Below, piece after piece: positions 17,594 to 25,684 of a stretch of 64,000 bases of DNA (the stretch's first letter is position 1; every line of letters starts with the position of its first letter). Below the pieces are notes generated by a model that saw only the letters and a list, made by a program, of their open reading frames with translations, had not been told where the DNA came from and ran no database searches. The stretch covers positions 1 through 64,000 of the forward strand of contig DATALQ010000023.1 in the NCBI GenBank assembly GCA_036260935.1. The letters run 5' to 3'. The position numbers were made by a program, and so were the translations under genes. Source of the stretch: JAEYOM01 sp036260935 (lineage in GTDB: Bacteria > Bacillota > Clostridia > Acetivibrionales > DTU013).

Positions 17594-18961
17594 TTAGCCC
17601 TCCAGGTAAACGCCGTCTTTTAAAAGCGTTTCCTTCAGCAGGCTGTATGGCAGTTCACGTGTTCCATACCCCTTAACTGCGCAGACTGCCGCCGCTGTTC
17701 CCGCCGCCTGCCCCTGTCCCATGCAGGACACGGTGTTCCGGGTGGACATGTGCGCGTCATGGTCAGAGGTGATCATCATACCTGCCGCCAGCAAATTATC
17801 AATACCCGACACTCTGAGAGCCCGGTAAGGAATGCCGTAAGTCCCGCCGTTCCTGATCTGAAGCCGCGGAGCATAATCGTGGAAGCCGTAAGTAAAAACG
17901 TCATCCTCAAAATGTCTTCCCTGCAATACGTCGTTGAGAGTGATATCGTAATCACAGGTAATACACCTTCCGCGCCTGATACACAGCGAAGGACTGGTCC
18001 TGGCAATAAATGCCTGTTCGCAGCCTGGCACGTATTTACGGAGTAGTTCCACTGCCTTATACTGGCGTTTTCTGAGTTCCACCTCGGCAAGCGCCGCTCC
18101 ATCCCGGTCAGTTGGACTAACGGGCAGCTTGTAATTGAGTTTCAGAAACATGAAATAATCATCGTGTAGTGTGGTAATGACGGAGGACATCCCGATCTTA
18201 TCCGCTTCCTCGGCAAATTCCGGCAAAGCCTTCTTATAATTACCGTCAATTCGCACGATCCTGCCATCCCTGCCGTCTCTTATCCCCTCGCAGTAGTTGG
18301 TCAATGCGTCGCACCGGTTGAAAAACCTGTAATATTCCTCTACATTTACCCCGCCGACGCCTATACTGTTTGCCGCCATATAGTCGTTGGGTTCGGTGAA
18401 GGCGGCTCCGGCTTGTGCGCAAAGATCCCCGTAGCCTGTGCAGTCTACGAAGGACCTCGCAAATAATGCTTCTCTCCCGGAATGGCTTTCGGCCAGCACA
18501 CATTTTATACACGTGCCCTCTATTACCGCGCTTGTCAGTAAAGTATTGACGAATATGCTGACTCCGGCTTCCTCGAGCATTTCAAACGCAACGAGCTTGT
18601 AGATTTCCGTGTCGATCACAGTACATACCGAATCATAATCATAACCCTTCTGCACTTCCGCATGTCCGGTAGTGCCGCCTTTTTGGGCGAGCCTGTCTAT
18701 TATCTCCTGCGGTATGCCTTTGACCACCTGGCGCTTTTCCACTCCCGGGAAGGCCTTCCATAGATTATAAAAGCTGTGAAGGGCAGTGCCTCCTTCTACT
18801 ACGATACCGCCAAGGTACCCTTTGCTTTCAACCAACGCAGTCCTTGCACCCTGGCGTGCCGCAGCCAAAGCCGCGACAACACCGGCGGTCCCTCCTCCTG
18901 CCACTATAACGTCGAATTCGCGGACAGGCAATTTCCTGGCCGGTTCTTCAAAGAATTTCAT
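17594..18961 (-). CDS. FAD-dependent oxidoreductase (FAD_oxidored family), second of a tandem pair
   Basis: 455 residues. N-terminal FAD-binding Rossmann motif DVIVAGGGTAGVVAALAAARQG, then ESKGYLGG; C-terminal FAD-contact region RNTVSCMGQGQAAGTAAA. The start at 18961 (MKFFEEPARK) has an AAGGAAG ribosome site and leaves 47 bases after the upstream paralog; the longer frame to 19009 has none. No signal peptide. It clearly resembles its neighbour at 19009-20379 along its whole length. The family (PF12831) is poorly characterised; members sit in carbohydrate loci of many bacteria. Sugar or aglycone oxidation is a guess. Confidence 0.85.
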   Translation of the reverse strand: MKFFEEPARKLPVREFDVIVAGGGTAGVVAALAAARQGARTALVESKGYLGGIVVEGGTALHSFYNLWKAFPGVEKRQVVKGIPQEIIDRLAQKGGTTGHAEVQKGYDYDSVCTVIDTEIYKLVAFEMLEEAGVSIFVNTLLTSAVIEGTCIKCVLAESHSGREALFARSFVDCTGYGDLCAQAGAAFTEPNDYMAANSIGVGGVNVEEYYRFFNRCDALTNYCEGIRDGRDGRIVRIDGNYKKALPEFAEEADKIGMSSVITTLHDDYFMFLKLNYKLPVSPTDRDGAALAEVELRKRQYKAVELLRKYVPGCEQAFIARTSPSLCIRRGRCITCDYDITLNDVLQGRHFEDDVFTYGFHDYAPRLQIRNGGTYGIPYRALRVSGIDNLLAAGMMITSDHDAHMSTRNTVSCMGQGQAAGTAAAVCAVKGYGTRELPYSLLKETLLKDGVYLEG

Positions 18962-19008
18962 ACTCGTCTCTTCCTTTCCGCTCTTTAGTAAGAAGCCCCA
19001 TCTTGCCA

Positions 19009-20379
19009 TCAGTCGCCCAGAAAAACTCCATCCTTCGTAAGTGTATCACGCAATAGTCCGATATCTATATTCCGCGGAGTTGTTCCGCTCTTTGCGCATA
19101 ATGCAGCAGCGGTACCGACAGCCTGACCCTGAGCCATGCACGATACCGTGTTGCGGGTGGACATGTGGGCATCCCAGGTGCTTGTTATCAATCTGCCGGC
19201 CACCAGTAACCCTTCCGTATTTTTGGGTAAAAACGCGCGATATGGAATTCCGTAATATCCCGCATCCCTGATCATGATCCTGGGAGCGCAATCATGGAAG
19301 CCATAAAGCATTACCTCGTCATCAAAGCGTTTGCAGTTGACGATCTCGTCAAGGGTCATATCGTGCTCGCATTCCACTACACGGGTATATCTGACGCCGA
19401 TGCTCACCGGCGTCCAGCTGACGTAAGCCTTTTCAAAGCCGGGTATGTGCTGCTTCAGCATCCTTGCCAGCGTCATGACCTGCTTGCGCAGTTTTATTTC
19501 CGCTTTGGACAGGGTCAAAGTATCGGTCGCATCCACTGCCTTAAGCGCTGCGCCATTGATATAGGAGTAATCCCCTTCATGCCTGGATACGCCCAGAGGT
19601 CCCCACATCCCCTCTTTTTCCATAAATTCCTTGAAGAGCGGGAGCTTTTTCAGTTCGAAACCCAGGCGTACTATATCGTCGATTTCGCTTCCCTTGTCCG
19701 CATGAACGATCTGGCTCACCATGCCGTTGTCTTCCAAAAAGGCTGCCAGCCGCGGCATATCGACTCCACACATTCCAAAAGGCATTCCGACGGCGGTGCT
19801 TTCATGCATTTTAAAGAAGTTCGCTCCTGCATGTGCTGCCACATCCGCGTCACCGGTCGTATCGATGACAACCTTGGCCGATATCGCTTCACGGCCTGAT
19901 TTGCCCTCTATGATCACACCTTTGACGATATTCTCTTCCGTGACGGCGTCCACTACCATTGTGTGCAACAACACCCGTACTCCGGCTTCCTCCATCATGT
20001 CAAAAATAACTTCTTTAAAGATTTCCCAGTCGATGATAGTGATGACAGAATCGTAACTGCCGCCCTTATCCTGCTCCAAGTGCCCGGGAGATCCCCCGCA
20101 TGCCACCAGGCGGTCTATGATCTCACTCGGCAATCCGCGCACCACCTGTACTTTCCTCGCACCGGGGAAAGCTTTGTACAGATTGAAGAAGCTGTGTAAC
20201 GGTCCGGCGCCGTTTATCATCGTACCGCCCAGGAAATTGTACCGGTCTACAAGAATCGTGTCCGCTCCGTTACGCGCAGCCGCTATCGCAGCCACTACAC
20301 CCGCCGTGCCTCCGCCAGCCACGAGAACATCACAGTTATAGTTGACGGGAGTTTCCTTAACCTCTCTTATATATTGCAT
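19009..20379 (-). CDS. FAD-dependent oxidoreductase (FAD_oxidored family), first of a tandem pair
   Basis: 456 residues with FAD motif DVLVAGGGTAGVVAAIAAARNG, RYNFLGGTMINGAGPLHSFF, and the C-terminal STRNTVSCMAQGQAVGTAAA. It is the first gene after the terminator hairpin at 20477-20517, so it probably opens the unit FAD-FAD-GH39-GH51-esterase. Near-equal length and shared blocks with the next gene point to an old duplication; the proteins may form a heterodimer or act on two related substrates. Reaction unknown. Confidence 0.85.
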   Translation of the reverse strand: MQYIREVKETPVNYNCDVLVAGGGTAGVVAAIAAARNGADTILVDRYNFLGGTMINGAGPLHSFFNLYKAFPGARKVQVVRGLPSEIIDRLVACGGSPGHLEQDKGGSYDSVITIIDWEIFKEVIFDMMEEAGVRVLLHTMVVDAVTEENIVKGVIIEGKSGREAISAKVVIDTTGDADVAAHAGANFFKMHESTAVGMPFGMCGVDMPRLAAFLEDNGMVSQIVHADKGSEIDDIVRLGFELKKLPLFKEFMEKEGMWGPLGVSRHEGDYSYINGAALKAVDATDTLTLSKAEIKLRKQVMTLARMLKQHIPGFEKAYVSWTPVSIGVRYTRVVECEHDMTLDEIVNCKRFDDEVMLYGFHDCAPRIMIRDAGYYGIPYRAFLPKNTEGLLVAGRLITSTWDAHMSTRNTVSCMAQGQAVGTAAALCAKSGTTPRNIDIGLLRDTLTKDGVFLGD

Positions 20380-20476
20380 ACCATTTGTATCCTCCGTGAT
20401 TTATCCGCACCGTTATGCGTCTGAAGCCCGCAAGCTTCGGGCATCAGCACTCCGCTGAGCGTCTCCATATGAAAAT

Positions 20477-20517
20477 GGCGGGAATATGATGCTCAATGAG
20501 CGACATGATTTCCCGCC
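20477..20517 (-). terminator. Long hairpin between serine hydrolase and FAD genes
   Basis: Outer arms GGCGGGAA and TTCCCGCC (8 bp) enclose a loop with its own partial pairing (GCTC/GAGC). On the minus strand ATTTTC follows. It lies 32 bases after the serine hydrolase stop and about 100 bases before the next start, marking the end of the long GH operon. Confidence 0.6.
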
Positions 20518-20548
20518 TCGCACCTTTTCGTAAATGTTATATTGTTAT

Positions 20549-21712
20549 TTACTCGAGGCAGCCGTTGACAACAGCCCTGACACGAAGGTGATGGTACTCT
20601 TCCATGTTGGGATCCATCTGGTGCATATAAACCATTGATAAACCCTCGCTTGGGTCTATCGATACATATGTGCCCAGCGCGCCGGTCCATCCGAATTCCC
20701 CGACCGATCCGTTGGAATGACCTTCGGCATTGCTCATGAGAGTCCTGACTCCGAGGCCGTAGCCGTATCCGGCAAGGTAGGAGTTGTTGAAATCCTTAAG
20801 CTGTTCCGCATTCAACTGGTTTGCACGCATCAGGTCGATGGTCTTTCTGCCTATAACCCTTGTCCCGTTATAAATGCCGCCGTTGGCAAGCATTTGTGAA
20901 AACTTCAGATAATCGTTAACTGTGGAATAAAGGCCGGCGCCTCCGCATTCGTATATGGCATCCGGCTGGTGGAATTCATCCAGAAAGCCGGGAATTTTTG
21001 TCATGTTGCCTTTTTCATCCCTCTTGTAATGGGAAACGAGCCTCGCTTCAATATCGTCATGGAAACGATAGCCGGTGTCTTTCATGCCCAGAGGCTCGAA
21101 TATTTCATCCTTTAAAAACTGTCCTACGGTTTTTCCCGAAACCACCTGAATCAGTCCGGCGACAATATCGTGCCCATAGCCGTAGAGCCAGTGCGTGCCG
21201 GGATCGAATGCGACAGGAACGCTTCCCATCGCCTTGACCTCCGTCACGATATCATATTTTCCATACTTTTTGAGCAATTCTTCCTTTACTTTTGTCATCG
21301 CCCGTATTGTCGGCGAATCTCCAAACGCATAAGGCATGCCCACTGCCATGGAAAATGCGTGCTTTACAAGCATCGGATTCTTTGCCTTCCGTGTACCGAC
21401 CATGCCGCTCGGACTCGTAACGACTACCTGCGTATCCCTGTACTCGGGGAAATATTCATACAGTGGCTCGTTCAGCAGGAACTTACCCCTTTCGAAAAGC
21501 ATCATGGCGGCCGTGCATATGATTACCTTCGTCATTGAAAACAGGCGATAAACGGTATCTTCCGCGACAGGTCTTTTGCTCTCAAGATCGGCATACCCGA
21601 AATAACCCTCGTATAAGGTCTTTCCATCCTTTGCCACAGCACAGCCGCAGCCTGCCGGTCCGTTTTTTACGAATTTCTCCAGCATTGCCGACAAATCATC
21701 AAACCTTGCCAT
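20549..21712 (-). CDS. Serine hydrolase, beta-lactamase/EstB-like family
   Basis: 387 residues. Nucleophile S59 and K62 in SMTK, a YxN/YGYGHD region in the middle (LYGYGHD) and a C-terminal GxxG region (GEFGWTGALG). The start at 21712 (MARFDD) is chosen because AAGGAG lies eight bases upstream; the in-frame ATG six codons earlier has no ribosome site. No signal peptide. Family members are esterases, D-amino acid peptidases or transpeptidase relatives. As last gene of the GH operon it is probably an esterase for acylated sugars (inference). Confidence 0.85.
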   Translation of the reverse strand: MARFDDLSAMLEKFVKNGPAGCGCAVAKDGKTLYEGYFGYADLESKRPVAEDTVYRLFSMTKVIICTAAMMLFERGKFLLNEPLYEYFPEYRDTQVVVTSPSGMVGTRKAKNPMLVKHAFSMAVGMPYAFGDSPTIRAMTKVKEELLKKYGKYDIVTEVKAMGSVPVAFDPGTHWLYGYGHDIVAGLIQVVSGKTVGQFLKDEIFEPLGMKDTGYRFHDDIEARLVSHYKRDEKGNMTKIPGFLDEFHQPDAIYECGGAGLYSTVNDYLKFSQMLANGGIYNGTRVIGRKTIDLMRANQLNAEQLKDFNNSYLAGYGYGLGVRTLMSNAEGHSNGSVGEFGWTGALGTYVSIDPSEGLSMVYMHQMDPNMEEYHHLRVRAVVNGCLE

Positions 21713-21756
21713 ATAAAGCATCTCCTTCATTGAAAATATTTAATTGGTCACGTGCC

Positions 21757-23199
21757 TTATTTCGCGGGAAAAGCCATATACTTCTTCACAACATCGAGCA
21801 ATCCGTTGTTTTTTATACAATTTTTGAGAGCGAAGGAATCCATGACGCGGTCAAGCCTTTCCTCCGACATACCCTTGAACAGCTTGGCGTAAGCCGGCTG
21901 CATCAGACTGCCGACGAAACCGGACAAAGCCCTCTGCTTCAAATAGTCATATGCCGGGCCCGGCTCGATCTCCGTATCGCCTATCGTTTTTCTCGCATAA
22001 TCGGCCAGACTCCTGATCATATCCTTAGCCGGCGTTTCAGGCAGCCAACCCATCCACTGGTCTGTGTCCAAAAGCCGTTTGGCTTCAAGTTCATGCTTTA
22101 CAAGCTGCATATAATCCGATTCGGGATCGAGCATAGTCCAGCCCATTACGCCTACATCCTTATAAGTCCATGTAGTCCAGTGGGCTCCGTACGTCTCGAA
22201 TATCCCTATCTGTTCGTCCAGAGCACTCAGCCTGTCTTCCTTTTCAGATGCGGCGCCGTTGTACACCGAACCGAATTCGCCGACCCAAAGCGGCACATTG
22301 TATTTTTGAGTGAACTTCGTACCCTCGTGTGACAAAAAGACATTCAGCTGCTTGTCCCTGTCCCACATCGTCCCCCCGATCACGCCGGGGTATGCTCCCG
22401 GTCCGAAGCCCGAAGCCGTGTAATTATGGCTGCTGTAGGCAAGGTTATCCGTAAACGGAGCCTCGAACCCGTCAAAAAGCGATGCGAAATAGTCGCCTTC
22501 AAGGAATATGATGTGCTGAGGGTCTATCCTGCGGATGGCATCCACGACGCTATGGAAAACTGTATTTATCCTGTCCCAGTTCCGTCCGTACCTGTCGACG
22601 TCCGTGAATCTGCCCCTCGGAGCATTGCAGAGCGGCTCGTTCATCACGTCGTAACCTGCCACGGCACGATTGTCCTTGTATCTCCGGGCAAATTCCTCCC
22701 AAAGCGCAACAAACCTGTCGATGAAGTGCGGGTGCTCCCAAAACAAAGTATGAGCGCTGTCATTATCACAATGCCAGTCGGTGTTCTGCCAGCCCTGAAC
22801 AGCGTGCAGGTCGAGGATGGCGTATAACCCGTATTTTTCACACCAGCCGAGTACCTTGTTCAATCTTTGAAATCCCGATTCCTTATAAGCAAAGGGTTTT
22901 TTATCATCCTCAAAATGTCTGTAATTCAAAGGCAGACGTACGACCGTCGAGCCGCATTCCTTCAAAAACCTGATATCCTCTTCTCCCAACATGTTGTCAA
23001 GCATGCGGTCGAAAAAGAATTCAGCCTTGCCGCTGCCCAGGATTTCTGCAACTGCTGCACGCACACCGACTTCAGATCCGGGATACCCGTTTATGAAGTT
23101 CTCCATGTTCATCCATCCGCCGACGCAGGTTCCGCGCAGCTGAACAGGCTTTCCGCCCGCATCCGAAATTCTTCCGTTTCTGATCTGCAGCATATCCAT
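21757..23199 (-). CDS. GH5 family glycosidase, cytoplasmic
   Basis: 480 residues. Clan A barrel with VQLRGTCVGGWMNMEN near the N-terminus, conserved arginine in VVRLPLNYRHF, acid/base E188 in DVMNEP and nucleophile E308 in WVGEFGSVY. A C-terminal tail of about 100 residues follows the barrel. No signal peptide, unlike secreted GH5 cellulases, so it should act on imported oligosaccharides. AAGGAG lies nine bases before the ATG. Subfamily and linkage cannot be fixed by eye; beta-glucosidic or beta-mannosidic substrates are both known. Confidence 0.9.
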   Translation of the reverse strand: MDMLQIRNGRISDAGGKPVQLRGTCVGGWMNMENFINGYPGSEVGVRAAVAEILGSGKAEFFFDRMLDNMLGEEDIRFLKECGSTVVRLPLNYRHFEDDKKPFAYKESGFQRLNKVLGWCEKYGLYAILDLHAVQGWQNTDWHCDNDSAHTLFWEHPHFIDRFVALWEEFARRYKDNRAVAGYDVMNEPLCNAPRGRFTDVDRYGRNWDRINTVFHSVVDAIRRIDPQHIIFLEGDYFASLFDGFEAPFTDNLAYSSHNYTASGFGPGAYPGVIGGTMWDRDKQLNVFLSHEGTKFTQKYNVPLWVGEFGSVYNGAASEKEDRLSALDEQIGIFETYGAHWTTWTYKDVGVMGWTMLDPESDYMQLVKHELEAKRLLDTDQWMGWLPETPAKDMIRSLADYARKTIGDTEIEPGPAYDYLKQRALSGFVGSLMQPAYAKLFKGMSEERLDRVMDSFALKNCIKNNGLLDVVKKYMAFPAK

Positions 23200-23242
23200 T
23201 TCAAAAAACTCCTTCCGTATCGTTATAATGCATCGGACCTAA

Positions 23243-25669
23243 CTATATTCTGTATTCCATTTCTTCTCCGGTATACTTGAGGGATACCTGCTCCCTCCCC
23301 ATAACTTGCAATGTAAAGTCAATCGACTCCGGCATCCCGTTAAAATGTCCTTTTCGCTCTCCGATGGTCAAAACGCCTTCTTTATCGCTCCAAGTGATGT
23401 CAATGACAGAGTAGGCGCCGTTCTCACAATTGTAGTTGTCCTGCTCGTCCTGGTAAAGCGTGAACTCTCCGTCGGCTCCGGGGCAGACAAGCAGAGTCAG
23501 ACTGCTTTCGGAGGATGCCGCGCTGTGTTGGGCGACCTCCGCCATTGGTATGACGGCTCCGGCTTTTACGAACAAAGGTATGCTATCCAACGGCGCAGGC
23601 GCTTTGATGACCTCGCCTCCCGGGTATCTTTCCCCCGTCCGGAAATCATACCAGTCGGTGCCCGACGGCAGGTAGACCTCCCGCGTCCTATCCACATTTT
23701 CCAGCGGTACGGAACCCTTTCCGAAATACATGGGCTTCGTAACGGGGCAGACCATCAGCGCATTGCCGAACATATACTGGTCCCTGATGTCGTATACCTT
23801 CTTATCCTCTCCGAAATCAAAGGCCAGCAGCCGCAGCATGGTATAATCCTTCAACGTTACCATAGCAGCCAGCGAGTAAATATAAGGCATGAGCCTGTAG
23901 CGCAGCTCGATGGCTCCGGCTATGGCGTCATAGAACATGCCGCCCTTTTCTCCGAAGTTCCAGATCTCCCGTCGTGTATCCGTGCCGTGTGAACGGAATA
24001 CCGGAAGAAAAGACCCGAATTGCAGCCATCTTGTATAAAGCTCCCTGTACCCCTGATCCTCGGAGCCTTCATCGAAATCGCCATTCCAGAACCACATGTC
24101 CCCTTTCTTTACGAAAAAGGCTCCTATGTCCAGAGTCCAGAAGGGCAAGCCCGCGGCGCAGAGATTCAACCCGGCCGGTATTTGTTTTTCAAGCGTACTC
24201 CATTTCGCGCTGATATCCCCCGACCATAAAATAACGCCATACTTCTGCTGTCCTGTGTAACCGCTTCTTGTCAGGTTGACCACTCTTTTTTCGCTGGTTT
24301 GGGCCCTCTGGCCCTCATATACAGCCCTTGCATGGAACAATGCATAAGCGTTGGTGCAGGCCTCATCCATCCAGGTCTTTGCAGTGTTGTGGAAATTCAT
24401 GTAGTTCTGATCGGGCTCAGGCTTGAAGGGCGAGTTCCACTCGGGAGTGACCGGCTCGCTCGAATCGCACCACCAGGCGTCGATACCCTTTGAAAACAGT
24501 CCTTCGTACGCCTGTTTCCAGTACAGCGAACGCGCCTTTTCATCGAAGGCGTTGTAGATCTCCGATTGCTGGAATAGGCAGCCTTTTTCCTTCATTTCGG
24601 CGTAATTGGCAGATTCACGGTACATGTTCGGCCATATGGATATCATGAAGTGAACGCCGTTTTCATGCAGTGTACGCATCATTGCTTCCGGATCCGGGAA
24701 ACGCTTGTGGTCGAAGCTTTTTTGTCCCCACATGCCGTCTTCCCACGACTGCCAATCAAGGACTATGCTGTCCAGCGGGACTTTGCGGCGGCGGTATTCC
24801 ATTGCCGTATCTATGATCTCCTGCTGGGTTTCATATCTCTCCTGTGATTGCATGTATCCGAAGGCCCATTTTGGCAGCATGGCCGCTTTTCCGGTAAGTT
24901 TCCGGTATCCTCCGACTATATCGTCGAAGCTTTCACCGGAAATAAAATAGTAATCGAGCTCGTCGGCAGCTTCATTGTACAGGTATGAGCCATATTCATT
25001 GTCGTTGAATATAAGAGGGGAGTATGTATCCAGAAGTATTCCGTAACCCCTGGTTGACAGCAGCATGGGCACGGCAATTTTCATGTTCGCCTGATGCAGG
25101 TACTGCCTGGTACCCCGCAGATTGAGGCTGCCCTCCTCATGTTGGCCCAGCCCGTAAAGCGCCTCGTCTTCCGCCCATTCAAATTCAAGCCTTGTATGGT
25201 ATAGCTTTTTGTCAAAGACCTTTCTGGCGTCGCGTATCACTTCTTTAACACCATCCGGCGTTACGATTTTCTCCACGGCGCTGTTTTCATCCATCAAATA
25301 CTTGTACGAATCAAACTGGACAAGCGTCTTGCCGCCTCCTGCGGGCTCCCTTGCAAGCAGCCTTCCGGTGCTGTCATAATACGAAAACCTTGCGGTCGCT
25401 TTATCGATCGAAAGAACAATTTTTCCGGTCAACAGGGTTATAACAGTCGCATCCTCGGTATACGACCAGCGGCAGCTCTCCGACCATGGCACCGTTCCGG
25501 GGCTCTGAGTCTCGGAAAAGTGCTCGGATAATGTATACCTCAACCTGATGATCGAATCGGAATAAACCGTTATTTGTATTTTCCCGTTTTCCGTATCAAG
25601 AAGCAATGTATTATCTTCTCTAGATAATGTACTAACCGCTGTTTTTTTACCCTTTCCCGCAATAAGCAC
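23243..25669 (-). CDS. GH31 alpha-xylosidase/alpha-glucosidase (first copy)
   Basis: 808 residues with the full GH31 layout: N-terminal beta sandwich, (beta/alpha)8 barrel, proximal and distal C-terminal sheets. Nucleophile D402 in WWCDSSEP. The upstream barrel motif is VLDWQSWEDGMWGQ. It starts with GTG at 25669, AGGAGG seven bases upstream. No signal peptide. Probably removes alpha-linked xylose or glucose from imported oligosaccharides. The window also has a shorter GH31 (52100-54106), so two different alpha linkages may be handled. Confidence 0.92.
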   Translation of the reverse strand: MLIAGKGKKTAVSTLSREDNTLLLDTENGKIQITVYSDSIIRLRYTLSEHFSETQSPGTVPWSESCRWSYTEDATVITLLTGKIVLSIDKATARFSYYDSTGRLLAREPAGGGKTLVQFDSYKYLMDENSAVEKIVTPDGVKEVIRDARKVFDKKLYHTRLEFEWAEDEALYGLGQHEEGSLNLRGTRQYLHQANMKIAVPMLLSTRGYGILLDTYSPLIFNDNEYGSYLYNEAADELDYYFISGESFDDIVGGYRKLTGKAAMLPKWAFGYMQSQERYETQQEIIDTAMEYRRRKVPLDSIVLDWQSWEDGMWGQKSFDHKRFPDPEAMMRTLHENGVHFMISIWPNMYRESANYAEMKEKGCLFQQSEIYNAFDEKARSLYWKQAYEGLFSKGIDAWWCDSSEPVTPEWNSPFKPEPDQNYMNFHNTAKTWMDEACTNAYALFHARAVYEGQRAQTSEKRVVNLTRSGYTGQQKYGVILWSGDISAKWSTLEKQIPAGLNLCAAGLPFWTLDIGAFFVKKGDMWFWNGDFDEGSEDQGYRELYTRWLQFGSFLPVFRSHGTDTRREIWNFGEKGGMFYDAIAGAIELRYRLMPYIYSLAAMVTLKDYTMLRLLAFDFGEDKKVYDIRDQYMFGNALMVCPVTKPMYFGKGSVPLENVDRTREVYLPSGTDWYDFRTGERYPGGEVIKAPAPLDSIPLFVKAGAVIPMAEVAQHSAASSESSLTLLVCPGADGEFTLYQDEQDNYNCENGAYSVIDITWSDKEGVLTIGERKGHFNGMPESIDFTLQVMGREQVSLKYTGEEMEYRI

Positions 25670-25684
25670 GGCAAGTCCTCCTGT

